Source: Sambucus nigra
Taxonomy: Eukaryota; Streptophyta; Magnoliopsida; Dipsacales; Adoxaceae
Reading direction: 5' to 3'
DNA: 64,000 bases
Assembly: GCA_949130495.1 (NCBI GenBank)
Contig: OX422208.1
Coordinates: 399,893,885 to 399,957,884 of the forward strand
Of the stretch, positions 32,401-43,908 are shown one piece after another. The notes under the pieces were generated by a model. It was not told where the DNA came from and did not search any database. It was given only the letters and a program-made list of their open reading frames with translations. The translations under genes were made by a program, and so were the position numbers. How positions within the stretch are numbered: the first letter of the stretch is position 1; each line of letters opens with the position of its first letter.

Positions 32401-34039
32401 AATAAGCAGTAAATGAGAATTCATATATTAGTAATGTAAAAATGTATATAGTAAGCTTTAGATTGTATATAATGTGTTTTCAGTCATTATGTTGAAAAAA
32501 TCATTGAATGATTGGAAATATTGTTTAATTCTTATGTTAAAATGATTAAATATTAAGGAGTGTGGTAATTTGAATAAGTTTATTATAGACGTTTTATTTA
32601 TCTAAAACAATTCTTTTCAACGTTTCATGTTATGTGTAAGATAAAATCGAGTGAATAACTTTGAAAATGACGAGTTACCTTTTTATTAAACCATAAGTAA
32701 CTCACTCCTAGAGCTTGTTTGAATTTGAAAGCATTTCAGAAATGATTCGACATTTATTTTTAAGAAATTAAATGTATTCACAATTCAACAGATGGAAATA
32801 TGTATATTACATTATCAAGTGTGTAATACCTCGTTCCAATTAAGCGAGAGCGTCAATGCAATGGATTCAAGTTCCCCTAAAAAATCAATTTAACCTTTGT
32901 TGCAGGCGCTGCAGTACAAAGCATAAAACTGTTTATCAATCTTGTTTAGTTAGTAATATAGAATGATTAAATTTTGAGAAATTTGATAATGAGAATCATG
33001 TTATAATTGACGTTTTAGATCGTGTTAGTAGTTAAGTCTAAGGATTCATATGATTTAGTATCGTAAGTTATCATTTCTTTTAAAATCCACTTGAGAAAAA
33101 GAATTTAGAGAGAAAAGTTTCTTCTATTAATAGTTTTAGAATCAATTATCAAAACAGTAGACACTATCCTACTACATCATAGTATGCAAGTTTAAGTATA
33201 TAGATATGTTATTGATGTATATTTTGTTATTAATGTATGTATAAAGACTTCCTACAATTAATTGTTATTACAAATACGATGCGTTAAACAGGTAGGAGGA
33301 TGGATCCATGAGTAGAAAGGATTGAATTTTATTTTGGTGAGAGGAGTAGTTAATGAAATACCTCTGCATAAACCTAACTAATTATCAAGAAACTCAATGC
33401 CAATACTCCAACAAATCATCAACTGCAACAAGATATTGTTCAACATAAATGCAAAGCCCAAGGCTAGCTATCTGTAAATTGAATACACAGTGAAGGCTAT
33501 AAACTAACACAATGAGTTAAAAAGATAATACATCAACGATGCGAAGGAAAACAAAAATGGAGGTTATATGTTATCAGTAACACATTGAATAAATGAAATC
33601 ATGTGTATCATACATATGCGAGCAGAATTTTGAATTTTACTTATTTGTAATGAGTAAATTAGACAATTAATATTAATATAAACAAAAGAAGGATTAACCA
33701 ATTTATTTTTGGCAGAAACCTATAATAGTTCCCTGTATAATAAGAATGGTCAAGTTATAAAAAAATAAGAAATTAAAATATGATTTAATCGGCGTTTATT
33801 TTATTTGTTTCGTATATTTCCAAACATCAAGGTCATCGAATTAAGCATGTGGCAGTTGAATTTTTTACTTTGATCCATATCTGAGTGACCAAAATATCTG
33901 AAATGAGTATTCCATTCCATATTCTGTTTGTAGAGTCGATTATGTAACTAACCTTGATATTATGTTTTGTCTTCTGAGGGAGCGAGAGAAGTGAGATAAG
34001 GGAGTAGAGGAGAAGCCTTTGGACTGAAGAGGGGAAACA
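32401..34039. other. AT-rich spacer, nothing recognised
   Basis: No coding frame above chance length, no terminal repeats that I can match, no tRNA-like fold noticed. Confidence 0.45.
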
Positions 34040-34219
34040 TCATTGAGATTTTTTACGTTTGGGTGGTTCAGTTTGGGCTCTATTTTAAGAATGAGAGTTG
34101 AATATTATGAAAGCAATAATTGTAGAGAAAAACCGTTCAGATTTTTTTACGTTTGGGAGGATCAATTAAGCTCCATTTTGAGAATGAGAGTTGAATATTA
34201 TGAAAGAAATTATTGTAAC
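34040..34219. repeat. Imperfect tandem duplication of about 95 bp
   Basis: AGATTTTTTACGTTTGGG..GAGAGTTGAATATTATGAAAG..ATTATTGTA occurs twice in a row (about 34045-34124 and 34138-34217), about 85-90% alike by eye. The open frame over it encodes RMRVEYYE twice and has no known domain. Confidence 0.85.
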
Positions 34220-34868
34220 CACATGTCACAAAACTGATAGGAGACACATTTTTAAATATTAGACATTAGATGCATAGAATCCATTATCTTTTAAGTGCAA
34301 TTGGCATCTCTATCAGTCGAAGTTTAATGCTTGTACTTAGCAAAAATATTTTACTCACCGTAACCCAACAAGTGTAAATCCCAACTCATGGTCACAATGT
34401 AAGGATTTGTCTTCATTAGACCATCCATAATGGAATGGTAAGAATGTGTAAATGTGAGTTGTTAGGTTGTCGAATACATTGAGGGATTTTGTAGTGGAAA
34501 ATGTAAAAATGAATTGGGTGCAAATCTTTTTAGCGTGGGAAATATTGGTGAATATGGATAATATAAAAATGACTAGTTGCAGTGGGAAAGTGTAAGATTT
34601 TAAACGGATTATCTATTTAATTTTTTCAAATAAACATTAAGCTTTAAACACTTTTACACCCAAATGACTAATCATTTAAGGCGCTAGAGTCTTTAACGTG
34701 GCTAATAGCAGGGCTCCGTTTACACATTTTGTCCAACCAATATGAATTTACACCCCGCTTACATTTTTTACATCCTCATTAACACATTTGCACACCCTTT
34801 CAGAAAACAAAAAATATACTTCACTCAGTGTACCAATCCCATTCTGGGTGACCTTAATATATGTAATG

Positions 34869-34931
<63 letters not shown>

Positions 34932-35815
34932 TATTATTATTTTCTATTAATATTACATATAACCTGTTCAATTATGCTTACGAGTTGGCACCTTAATTAA
35001 ATTTTGTACATTTAGTTTCGAATTGAATACAATGTGATATAAAATAAAAAATAATTGGAATTGACCCATATGAATCATATATTTTTTTAAGTAATAGATT
35101 ATATCCATAAGAAAAATATATATTAATTTATAAGATTTCATAAATCTCAACTCGAAATCTATGTGCATATGTGTTGATATTGAATTACTATAAGCTATTT
35201 ATTTGGAATGTAACATTATAATTTTGTGTCATAACGGTTGAATCAATGGCATGGTAAGTGTGCAATGTGAAAGTGAGTGTCTGAATTCAAGTATGGAGAG
35301 AGTATGATATACTACGTTATAAAAATGTATGAATATATATAAAATTGTAGTTTTAAATCCTTACAATAGGGCCACGTGTCAATATAATTTAATATCATTT
35401 TGGAAAGCAGTAATGAACTCCCACTTATATTGTTTAACCCTTGCGATTCATGTACATTTTTTATACAAGGGAGATGAATGGTTTACTCTATTGCAATACA
35501 GATTCATGTATATTTTTATATGAGGGAGATGAATAGTTAAGTCTATTGCAATCCCTTTTTCAAACCCTTCTCTCTCTCTGCAAATCCCCCATAATCTTTA
35601 GATTGGTGATTATGGCAGGTTGGAGGTAAAATTGGAGAGGGTAGAACACATGCCTTACATTTTTCTTCCTTCCGGTGACAGAGGCTCATTAGTGTTGCCT
35701 CTCTTTCAGCTCACCTTAGAGGCTAGCATCAAATATCACATATGGCTTAGTCATATTGTCATGGTTCTTTTTACTCAACATAGTGTCCTTTACATGTAAC
35801 CCATTAGTTATTAGA
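34220..35815. other. AT-rich spacer with (TTA)n
   Basis: A (TTA)n tract of about 23 units lies at 34869-34940; the poly-Leu and poly-Tyr frames over it are artefacts. The rest shows no gene. Some inverted TGTAAA/TTTACA similarity at 34430-34800 may be an old MITE, but I could not align its ends. Confidence 0.5.
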
Positions 35816-35883
35816 GGTAATTCTATTTTTTTCACTAACTACTAGATTTTATTTTAAGAAGCCTTTTTTATCTACTTACGTAC
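35816..35883. repeat. Left piece of AT-rich repeat split by Tat element B
   Basis: GGTAATTCTATTTTT..CTAACTACTAGATTTTATTTTAAGAAGCC matches the unit starts at 47178 and 47725. It resumes at 46664 after the retrotransposon. Confidence 0.85.
35879..35883. other. Target duplication CGTAC (left)
   Basis: CGTAC before the LTR at 35884 and after the other LTR at 46659-46663. A perfect 5-bp duplication. Confidence 0.93.
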
Positions 35884-36299
35884 TATGGTGACAATTAAGT
35901 TTAGCATCAATTAATAATAAAAGGCAATCACCAAAATAAGTAAAGAATGTAAAGAACGCCAATCACACGACACAATATTTACGTGGTTCAGCAAGAATGC
36001 CTACGTCCATGCGGGTGCTCTCGATATTATTTCTCTATACCCCGGGGTGTATTTTACAGAAAAATAATACATGCCTTTTGCCCCAGGCTTAGAGTTTATT
36101 ATATACACATTTGTTCTTGGGGAGTGGGGGTGTTGGACTCCCCCATGTCACTCCACAACCCCTAGAATATCTGCATACGAGATTTTAGGAATTGGACTGA
36201 GTCGTAACTGAATTGATTGGGATGCGAGACTCCTAGACTTTGGGCCATTTTTATTGGTCTACTCGTCTTGGGCCAGAATGAGAAATCGAGGTACCCACA
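35884..36299 (-). repeat. 3' LTR of Tat element B
   Basis: 416 bp, direct repeat of 46242-46658. Minus-strand start TGTGGGTACC at 36299. The outer CA appears as TA at 35884 (plus strand), one terminal base mutated. Contains TTATATACACA-like sequence near 36099. Confidence 0.95.
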
Positions 36300-36322
36300 A
36301 TTGCCCCTAAAGTTGTTGGGGC
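36300..36322 (-). other. Polypurine tract of Tat element B
   Basis: The minus strand reads ..TTTAGGGGCAAT immediately before the LTR start TGTGGG. Confidence 0.7.
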
Positions 36323-36717
36323 ACAATTTGGGCTCAATAATTTTAAAATCATTTTTCATAATGGTGTTTTTGTAAATTATGCAACATCTTCCAAGATTGA
36401 AACGCCTTTTCTGAACTGATTTTGGTGGCAGCCCGCTTCGTTTCCTGTGCGCTGTGATTAGAAACTTTTAAAAATCCTTCGAAGGAGTGTTTTCTTATTG
36501 TTGCTTCAGGTTTTTCCATATTTCTAACCTTCTCCAAGCTCCCGCTGTTGTTCTCTTCATTCTATGGTCTTCGTCTTCTAATTCCACTGTTCTTCATCGT
36601 CTTTGCTTGTGACTTTGCATCATCCCAAGCTAAGTTTTCACTTCGTAAGTTCCTCTTGCCCTTTATCTTTACTTTTTCTGTTGACACTTCTTCGTATCTG
36701 TAATTAGGGTTTGCAAA
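36323..36717 (+). other. 5' region of accessory gene 1
   Basis: Pyrimidine-rich on the plus strand (36530-36715, CTTCTTC / TCTTC), like a plant 5' leader. The promoter should lie here or in the LTR; no TATA box was assigned with confidence. Confidence 0.4.
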
Positions 36718-37229
36718 TGGAGAAAAAAGGCAATAGAGCAGTACCCGAATTTAGGAAGTTTTATAACATTCCAGATTGGGTAGATATTGAGTGTCCCCCT
36801 GTCCCTCGTAATGTTAGAGAGATTGAGGGTGCTCACTAGATTCACGTTCTGTTATCGTCTTAAGGGGGGCTTACTTTCCCCCAAAGAAATTTTTTTTTAT
36901 ATTTCTTTAGTTATTTCAATATTATCCCTGCACAATGTTCGCCAAATGTCTGGAAGATTGTTAATGGTGTCCATAGAATAAATCAGCTCTATGGCACCAA
37001 TCTAGGGCTTGTTGAGGTCTATTTTTGTTATTCTTTCTTGGGAACAAGTTCTGGTCTTCTTTACCTCAAGGCCAGGAGTCCTGATAGGGTATTGGTAGTA
37101 AATCCACCTGATTCCCACAAGGATTACTGGCAAGAGGGTTTTCTTGCTAGAAATTGGCAGTTTCCTCCCCATATTGGGGGTCGAGGTCTGACAGGTTCAT
37201 GGTTCCCTTTTATGGGGAGGAGTTAATAG

Positions 37230-37308
37230 GTAGGCTTAGTTCTTTCTTTTCTCATCAATCCTCTGTTAATGTATGATTTCTTTTATATTCTTCTCTGTTT
37301 CTTTTGAG
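37230..37308 (+). other. Possible 79-bp intron in accessory gene 1
   Basis: GTAGGCTTAG..TTCTTTTGAG separates the PF04195-like part from a frame reading TKNLELALSEVRAAELVKAW. The intervening sequence is T-rich with stops. The donor is weak, so this is an inference. Confidence 0.4.
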
Positions 37309-38171
37309 CGAGGACAAAGAACTTAGAACTTGCTCTCAGCGAGGTTCGAGCTGCTGAGTTGGTCAAAGCCTGGAATATTAGGGAACTTTTGGCTAATGGT
37401 GAACATCCTCGATCAACGGATTTTCTCTTGGAGTACAAGAACGTTGGGTTCAGCTTTATCACGCGCCCTGTAGACAGCGATCCTGAGCTAGACATCACTG
37501 AAGAAGTTGCTGCAGATCCCATCTAATTGGACGAGGAAGAGAGCAGCTCTAGTGAGGATAGTGAAGGGGATAACGGGGGTAGTGCTGAAGGTGGTTCCAG
37601 TGAAGAGAGAACTGGTGGTGAAGGTTCTTCCATCTCGGAAGAAGTTTCAAAAGCTCGAGAGTCTTCCAGTGAATCAAGTAGTTCTAGCGAAGAGGATATG
37701 GCTCCTCCCAGGAAGAATCTGATTCGGGATGATGATGATGATGATTATGATGATGATGTGCTTCTCTCCCACTAGTATAATAAGCATAAATCTAGCGATG
37801 GAGAGATTACAGCTGGTTCTCAGTCTATTTCTCATAAGTAGGAGAAAAAGAAGAAAGAGGAAGAGCAGTTGAGAGAGAGGGAAAGAAAGGAGGAAGAGAG
37901 GAAGAAAGTAGAGGATAGAAAGAGACTGGAGGAGAGGAGAAGAGCTGAGAAGGAGAAAAAGGAAAAAGAAGAGGATAGAAGGAGATAGGAGATGAGGATG
38001 AAGGCAGGTCAAACGCTAGTGCCTGTGTCTGCCTTGCCCGAGGGAGCCTCTGTCGCCATATCTCCTCAGTTGGCTCTTGCACTTCTCGAGAGAGCAATCT
38101 TGCCTACTGATCGTCAGAAGACAATGGGGACCGACCAGTTAGCTCTACAGGCAAGTCAGAGGCTAGCCTTG

Positions 38172-38250
38172 GTAAGTCAGTCTTCGCTCTTTTATGCTTG
38201 CAATATTCTGTTCAATTCTTCTCTTTTTTAATGTTTTCTCTTTTTTGCAG
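38172..38250 (+). other. Predicted 79-bp intron in accessory gene 1
   Basis: TTG|GTAAGTCAG.. and a T-rich tract ending TTTTTTGCAG|TTCGTG join ..SQRLAL to FVTDFAVLYRTSDEL. A strong plant-type intron. Confidence 0.8.
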
Positions 38251-39063
38251 TTCGTGACTGACTTCGCCGTCCTCTATCGCACTAGCGACGAGCTGGTGAA
38301 GAGGAATGCTGATTTAAAAAAGTAGAATACTGAACTGAAGGGGAAGAGTGTCAAGCTGGAGGCCAATCTGAAGACTGCCAATGATGCTTTAGCGGTTTTC
38401 CAATCTTGCCCTCACTGAAGCAAATCGGGTGAAGGAGGCGGCAGTCAAAGAGCTCAATGAGCTGCAGTAGTCCTATAACTTGGTCTGCACGAGCAAGTTA
38501 GCAGTGGTGGAGGAGAATAGGGTGCTAGCAAAGAAGATGAAGAAGGTGGAGGAGAGCTCGTACAATACCGGGTAGGTTGCTACGTACGAGGATGTTGAGG
38601 TTCAGATGGGCTACATCAATCGACTGAACTTTAAGAAGGGATGGAACAAGGATCTTTTGGCTGTTGGAGTGGACATCGACTCTACACTATTCGATGAGCA
38701 TGATCCAAGCCCAAAGCCTGTTGTGGATGAAGCACCTGCCTCGACCATTGACGGTGGTGTCCCTGCTTCTCAGATTGTTCCTGCTAGCACCCCTTCTAAG
38801 GGAGATGTTCCTGCTTCTCAGATCGTTCTAGCTAGTGCCCCTTCTGAGGGAGGTGTTCATGTTGCGATAGATAAGGGAAAGCAACCAACGACCTCAGAGC
38901 TAACTGAGGTTGCTAGCTAGCCTGTTCTAAGGACTTATTTTGTATTTTTTCTTTGTTTATATTGTTCTTTTGATTATCGATGTACTTGGACCGCTCTATT
39001 TTAATGAAATAAGAACACTTTCCTTTCTGCATACTGATTCTTCTATTCTTTACTGCTTTTTAT

Positions 39064-39996
39064 GGCATGTAGTCGATTGATGTAGATGAGTATATACCTG
39101 CCACCTCTCAACTGGGAAAGATCCTTGGTCCTAATGCGAGTAATCAAGTTCGTCAAGCCTTTGTAACAATTTGTAAGTCCCTTAGGTCGAGGAACAAGAG
39201 CCTTAAAGATCGGTCCGAGCTCATCACCAAACTGAAGGATAGACTTTAGGAGATGGAAGAGGTTGGTGCTTCTGTTCAAGAGGAGGTGAACCTTCTGAGG
39301 GCTAAACTTCTGGATGCCTCCGAGATCAATCAAGTCGGAGAGGTTCTTCAGCAGGAGAATAAAACTCTAAGGAGGGAGGTGTCGCGACTCAGGGAGCATG
39401 TGCCGATCATCGCACCACAATTTTTGTGAGGTTCCTCTTCATCGGTTAGTCCGCGAGCTGGCACAGGGCCGAGCGCCACCCCTCAAGTTTTGTGAGGTTC
39501 CACTTCATCGTCCGGTCCACGAGTTGGTACAGATGTAGGGGGTCCAGCTAGGGAGATGGACGAGCTTCGAGAAGATGTTCTTTGAGCATAAATGATTGCT
39601 GTTGGGCTTCAAAGAGATGTCACGCGGCTGAGGCATCTGTTCAAGAAAGGACCTCGACGAGTGTGGGATGATGGTTATGACCAGATTTGGACAAATATTC
39701 CGACAAGGTTGGTAGAGTTTGAAGAGCTATCCTTTATTAGGGGATGGTTGAGTGCCCTCAGGGAGCTGCAGGTCCCAAGGAACTCAGTGCTCTGGTATCG
39801 TCGCGAGATCTCTCCTTCAATTTTGAGGCCTAATCCATTCAGGAGGGACGACCAGTGGGTCCCTATAGATGCTATCCCCAGGCAGTTATTGGATCCAGAT
39901 ATGAATGCAGTTGAGGAAGAATTAGCTCCTCATCCGGACGATGGCCGAAGATCGCAAATGGATGATTATCTTTCTCAGAGGCCTAATCCTCATTAA
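39064..39996 (+). pseudogene. Accessory gene 2 of Tat element B, unknown function
   Basis: A second plus-strand frame follows a non-coding gap after gene 1. The first part (about 39070-39430) reads SIDVDEYIPATSQLGKILGP and a coiled coil (LITKLKDRL, VQEEVNLLRAKLLDASE, ENKTLRREVSRLREH) with one stop at about 39247. Next is a doubled 60-bp segment (TTTGTGAGGTTCC..CGAG; about 39421 and 39490). The 134-residue open frame from 39592 contains VTRLRHLFKKGPRRVWDDGY, EELSFIRGWLSALRELQVPR and SVLWYRREISPSILRPN. I do not recognise this C-terminal domain. AATAAA-like TAATAAAATAT at about 40040 could end the transcript. It has no visible equivalent in Tat element A. Confidence 0.55.
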
Positions 39997-40597
39997 GATT
40001 TTCTTAATTCAATGTAACTTTTTGTACATGTAACGAAGTAATAAAATATTTATGTTTTGGGCATTTTGCCGACTAAACATGTGCTGTGTATTTTTACTTT
40101 ATTAATTTTTCATTTGATTATCTTGGGCTCTTCGTGGCCGACTAGATTTGTTTTGTCGTGTGAGTATCCTCCCAGTCCAGTATGCTTATGAGATACCATT
40201 ATGCCCCACTTTACCTTTTAGGTCATGCCATCACACTTCTTTAGGCCTAAGTGTGGCAATGGTGAGGACACACCTGGTGTTGGATAATCTAGTCGATCAG
40301 GTTTTCTGAGCCAAACATTGTTTGGTGACCAATTTTATTTGGCTGAACTGCCTAAGGGTCCCCTATAGGGCTTCATATATTGACAGGGGCAATGCTAAGA
40401 GGTTGTTCGTGTTTCACAACGAAAACCTGAGGAGGGTGACTCCCTTCTTTTATATATCGAGCAATGTGCATGTCGCTTGGAAAAGGTGTGCAAGTTATAA
40501 AGTCCACAAAACAAAATTAACACTTCCTTGAATGCCACTGTCGAACAATTTTTTATTAAAAGTAATGAAATTTCCAATTCCAATAATGTGATAAAAA
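39997..40597. other. Convergent 3' region between accessory genes and integrase
   Basis: Contains a plus-strand poly(A)-like signal near 40040 and no supported gene. The 69-residue plus frame at 40322 looks like chance. Confidence 0.5.
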
Positions 40598-41670
40598 TTA
40601 AATAAAAAAAACTAGAAATATAATTTTTTTCAGGTTGGCTGCGTTCCAAGCTCGGGGTATTTTTCTGCCCTCCAACATTTCTAAGTGATAGGCTCCTTGT
40701 AGGTCGTCCCTTGTCACCTTGAATGGTACCTCCCAATTTGGACCTAGCTTGCCATCATATGGTTTTACTGTGATGCCAAGGACTTTCATTAGGACGTAGT
40801 CTATAACCTGGAATGCTCTTGGATTGACCTTCTTGTTATAGTTCCTTGCGAGCTGTTGCTGATAGCTCGCTAGTCTCACTAGGGATAGCTCTTTGCGTTC
40901 GTCGGCTAGGTCAAGTTCAGCGAGTAATGCTGCATCATTCTGGACCTGGTCGAATAGGGTGGACTTCATGGTTGGGAGGCCAGCTTCTAAAGGGATGATT
41001 GCTTCCATTCCATATGTTAGTGCGAATGAGATTTCACCAGTTGCTCACCGTGGGGTAGTGCAGTAGGCCCACAGGATATGTGATAACTCACTCACCCATG
41101 CGCCTTTGGCTTGCTCTAGTCGTTTCTTCAATCCATTGATCACAGTTTTGTTGGAAGCTTCAGGCTTGGTCGTTGCTCTAGGGGTAGGCTACCGAGCTAA
41201 AATGGTGCCTAATCCCGTGGTCGTTGTAAAAACTCTAGAAGGGTTCGCTCTCGAATTGCGTTCTGTTATCAGTGATGATGGTCCTGAGGATCCCAAAGCG
41301 GGTAATTATGTTCTTCCATACGAATCTCATCATATCTGCATCTCTGATGTTTGCCAGCGGCTCTACCTCAATCCATTTGGTGAAGTAGTCTGTCGTAACC
41401 AACAGATACTTGCGATTATCGGCAGCGGTAGGAAGAGGGATCACAATGTCCATTCCCCATTAGGCGAAACTCCAAGGGCTGGTAAGTGATCTTAGATCGC
41501 TGGCAGGTTGGTGGACTATAGGGGCATGTAGCTAACATTTTTTGCACTTGCGAGCATATACTCCAGAATCTCTTTGCATATATGGCCACCAGTAACCTTC
41601 CTTCATTGTTTGGAAAGCTAGCAATTTCCCTCCAATATGGCTTGCGCAGAATCCTTCGTGAAGCTCGCAC
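40598..41670 (-). pseudogene. Integrase core and C-terminus, Tat element B
   Basis: Minus strand: MDIVIPLPTAADNRKYLLVT and TDYFTKWIEVEPLANI (first Asp region), then FGILRTIITDNRTQFES (second Asp). The Glu-containing stretch falls in a broken part near 41100-41180. The frame 41008-40598 continues with MEAIIPLEAGLPTM, DLADERKELSLVRLASYQQQ and ARNYNKKVNPRAFQV. GKLGPNWEVPFKVTRDDLQG is the GPF-like integrase tail of Tat elements. In addition to frameshifts there are stops around 41045 and 41520. Confidence 0.9.
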
Positions 41671-42483
41671 AGAACTTGCTCAACGTCCTTTGGGTGAACA
41701 CATTGGAGGTAAGGGCCGATGAATGATCTCTTATATAGCTTTCCCTCAAGAGATAAGTGAAAACGAACAACTTTGACTCTTATCTGATGAGCGGCCTTCT
41801 TATCGTCTGGTAGCGCACCATCCTTAAAATAGTCCCTCAGGGGGTCCATCCAACTGGGTGCTGATTCAATCTGGAGAATATGGCCCATGTCTGGCAGCTC
41901 TTCGCTCTGGTTGATGCTCGGCTTGGCAAGGAAAACTATAGGGATTGTTCTCTTTAAATCGGAGTCGATTGCTGAACTCAAGACTGCTAGGGCGTCGGCA
42001 TGATTATTTTTTCCTCTAGGAAACTGTTGGACACTGACTTTCTCAGAGTTTGACATTAACTTTTTTGCTAAGGCGAGGTAGGCTGCCATTCTTTCATCCC
42101 TCGAGTTGAAGTCCCCACTTATTTTATTGGAGACCAATTGTGAGTCGTCGAACACCTGTAGATGTTTTGCACCCAACGCCTGTGCCTTCTGCAGGCCTGC
42201 TATTAAAGCCTCATATTCCCACTCATTGTTGGAGGCTTCAAATCCAAGTATGATCCCCTGTTCGAGAATTGTATCTTCTAGGGTAACGAGCATAATGTCT
42301 ACTCCTGCCCCTTTGAGTTAGAGACTCCATCAACAAACAGTCGCTAGGCACCTCCTGTTGAATGATCTTCCCTCTGATCCATAGACTGAGGTTGGTCGCA
42401 AGGTTGTTCGCCTGTGAACTATGCAATAAAGTCAGTGAGGACCTTCCCCTTAATTGCATTCCTTGGTTAAAATTGGATATCAA
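41532..42483 (-). pseudogene. Archaeal-type RNase H and integrase zinc finger, Tat element B
   Basis: LFVDGVSNSKGAGVD (about 42330) begins the domain, followed by the open frame 42293-41532 with SNNEWEYEALIAGL, FDDSQLVSNKI, ERMAAYLALAKKL and NNHADALAVLSSA. The acidic residues are visible. The zinc finger of integrase closes the frame: ELHEGFCASHIGG, GYWWPYMQRDSG and CKKC (H-H-C-C intact). A TGA or shift near 42318 splits the start. Confidence 0.92.
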
Positions 42484-43908
42484 ATCGTCCGAGCTCTACT
42501 GACCATTTCGACAGTCTGTCGGAGAGATCCACTTTCTGTAGTAGTGCTTTAAGGGGGTGTGATGTGAGGACGATGATAGAATGAGCTTCGAAGTAGTGCT
42601 TCAGTTTCCTCGAGGCTACCACTAGTGCAAAAGTGAGCTTCTCCAGTGGTAGGTATCACTGCTCGAAGTCCAATAGGGTCTTGTTCGCGTAGCAGACTGG
42701 GTGCTGGATTCCTATTTTTTCGCATACCAGTGCAGAACTGACGGCGTGGATGGAAACAGCAAGGCATAGTTACATGGAATCATTCTCTTGAGGTATCACG
42801 AGCAAGGGTGGTGTGCTGAGATAAGCTTTGAGCTCTTCTAATGCTTTCGAGCAATATTGATTCCACTCCACTATTTTGCTCTTCTTCAATAGCTGGATGA
42901 ATGGCTGGCACTTTTCGGATGACTTCGAGATGAATCGATTCAAGGCGGCGAGCATGCCCGTGAGTTTGTGTACGTCTCTTATCGTGCGGGAAGGTTGTAC
43001 CTTGCTGATCGCATCAATTTGATCCGGGTTAGCTTCAATGCTTCTCTCGCTAACCAAGTACCCGAGAAATTTTCCTGACTGGACACCGAAGGAACATTTG
43101 CTCGCGTTGAGTTTCATTCGGTATTTCCTAAGGATTTCGAAGGTCCTTGATAGGTCTGAGAGTTGGTCTTCTTTGTGCCTGCTCTTAACAAACATATCAT
43201 CGATGTAGACTTCCATGGTATTTCCCATTTGGTCTTTAAACATCTTGGTGACCAGCCGCTGGTAGGTTACCCCTGCATTTTTTAGCCCAAAGGGCATAAC
43301 TTTGTAATATTATAACCCGATGGTGGTGATGAACACTGTCTTGTCATGGTTTGGTGCATACAGAGGAATCTGATGATACCTGAAGTATGCGTCCAGGAAA
43401 CTCATTCTTTCATGAGCTGCTGTGGTGTCCACCAACTAGTTGATTTTTAGGAGAGGGAAACTGTCCTTAGGGAACGCCCTATTAAGGTCAGTGAAGTCAA
43501 TGCAAACTCTCAATTTCCTGTTGCTTTTCGAAACCATTACTGGGTTGGGCAACCATTTAGGGATTGAACTTCTCGTATGGATCCTGCATCCAGCAGTTTC
43601 TCTACATCCTTTTCTACATCCTTGGCCTTCTCGGGCGCAGTTCACCGTGTCTTCTGCGCGGTAGGCCTGAAAGTGGGGTAGACGTGCAACCGATGACAAA
43701 CTATACTGGGGTCAATCCCAGGCATCTCGTATGGTTCCCAAGCGAAAACATCTAGATTGCTCCTCAATAGTACAGTCAATTCCTTCTTCTCTCGATGTGT
43801 GAGAGATTCTCCGATCAAGAACATCCTGTCTTTTTTGCTACCACCGGCTGCGATTTCTTCCAGATTCTCAATGACCCGCTCAGATGGGAGGAGCCTAGTT
43901 TCCACCAC
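42484..43908 (-). pseudogene. Reverse transcriptase-RNase H, Tat element B
   Basis: Minus from 43908: LRSNLDVFAWEPYEMPGIDP is the typical Tat protease-RT linker. It is followed by REVQFPKWLPNPVMVSK, CIDFTDLNRAFPKDSFPLL and, after stops near 43437 and 43310, MPFGLKNAGVTYQRLV (43297). The catalytic loop VYIDDMFVKS is intact. GYLVSERSIEANPDQI and KLTGMLAALNRF mark the connection. The first RNase H continues in another frame (AVSSALVCEKIGIQHPVCYA, about 42740; FALVVASRKLKHYF; ILT.S.PLKALLQK). At least four stops or shifts are present. Confidence 0.92.

Larger units (their letters stand above)
36718..38920 (+). pseudogene. Accessory gene 1 with PF04195-like domain, antisense to gag-pol (Tat element B)
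   Basis: From ATG 36718: MEKKGNRAVPEFRKFYNIP, two stops and a shift near 36838-36890, then NIIPAQCSPNVWKIVNGVHR and GLVEVYFCYSF. KARSPDRVLVVNPPDSHKDY and WQEGFLARNWQFP follow. The PAQ-sPN-W core and the following Trp-rich region match the gypsy-type transposase family PF04195, function unknown. Downstream are an acidic Ser/Glu tract, Asp8-type (GAT)n codons at 37725-37757 and a Lys/Glu/Arg-rich helix. A 79-bp GT-AG intron follows, then a coiled coil (ELVKRNADLKK, KLEANLKTANDAL). The end is MGYINRLNFKKGWNKDLLA and a Pro/Ser repeat tail (VPASQIVPAS twice), stopping at 38920. It lies opposite to pol and convergent with it. Several in-frame stops make it a pseudogene. Confidence 0.78.

Noticed and set aside
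34430..34800. Possible MITE with TGTAAA / TTTACA inverted similarity
   Set aside because: I could not align two ends or find a target duplication.
34742..35000. Poly-Leu / poly-Tyr frames
   Set aside because: Products of the (TTA)n tract in different phases.
37674..38097. Minus-strand Ser/Pro/Leu-rich frames of 90-112 residues
   Set aside because: Complement of the Lys/Glu/Arg-rich coding stretch of accessory gene 1.
40322..40531. A 69-residue plus-strand frame after the accessory genes
   Set aside because: No domain, lies in the convergent 3' region, and partly overlaps the complement of integrase-tail untranslated sequence.
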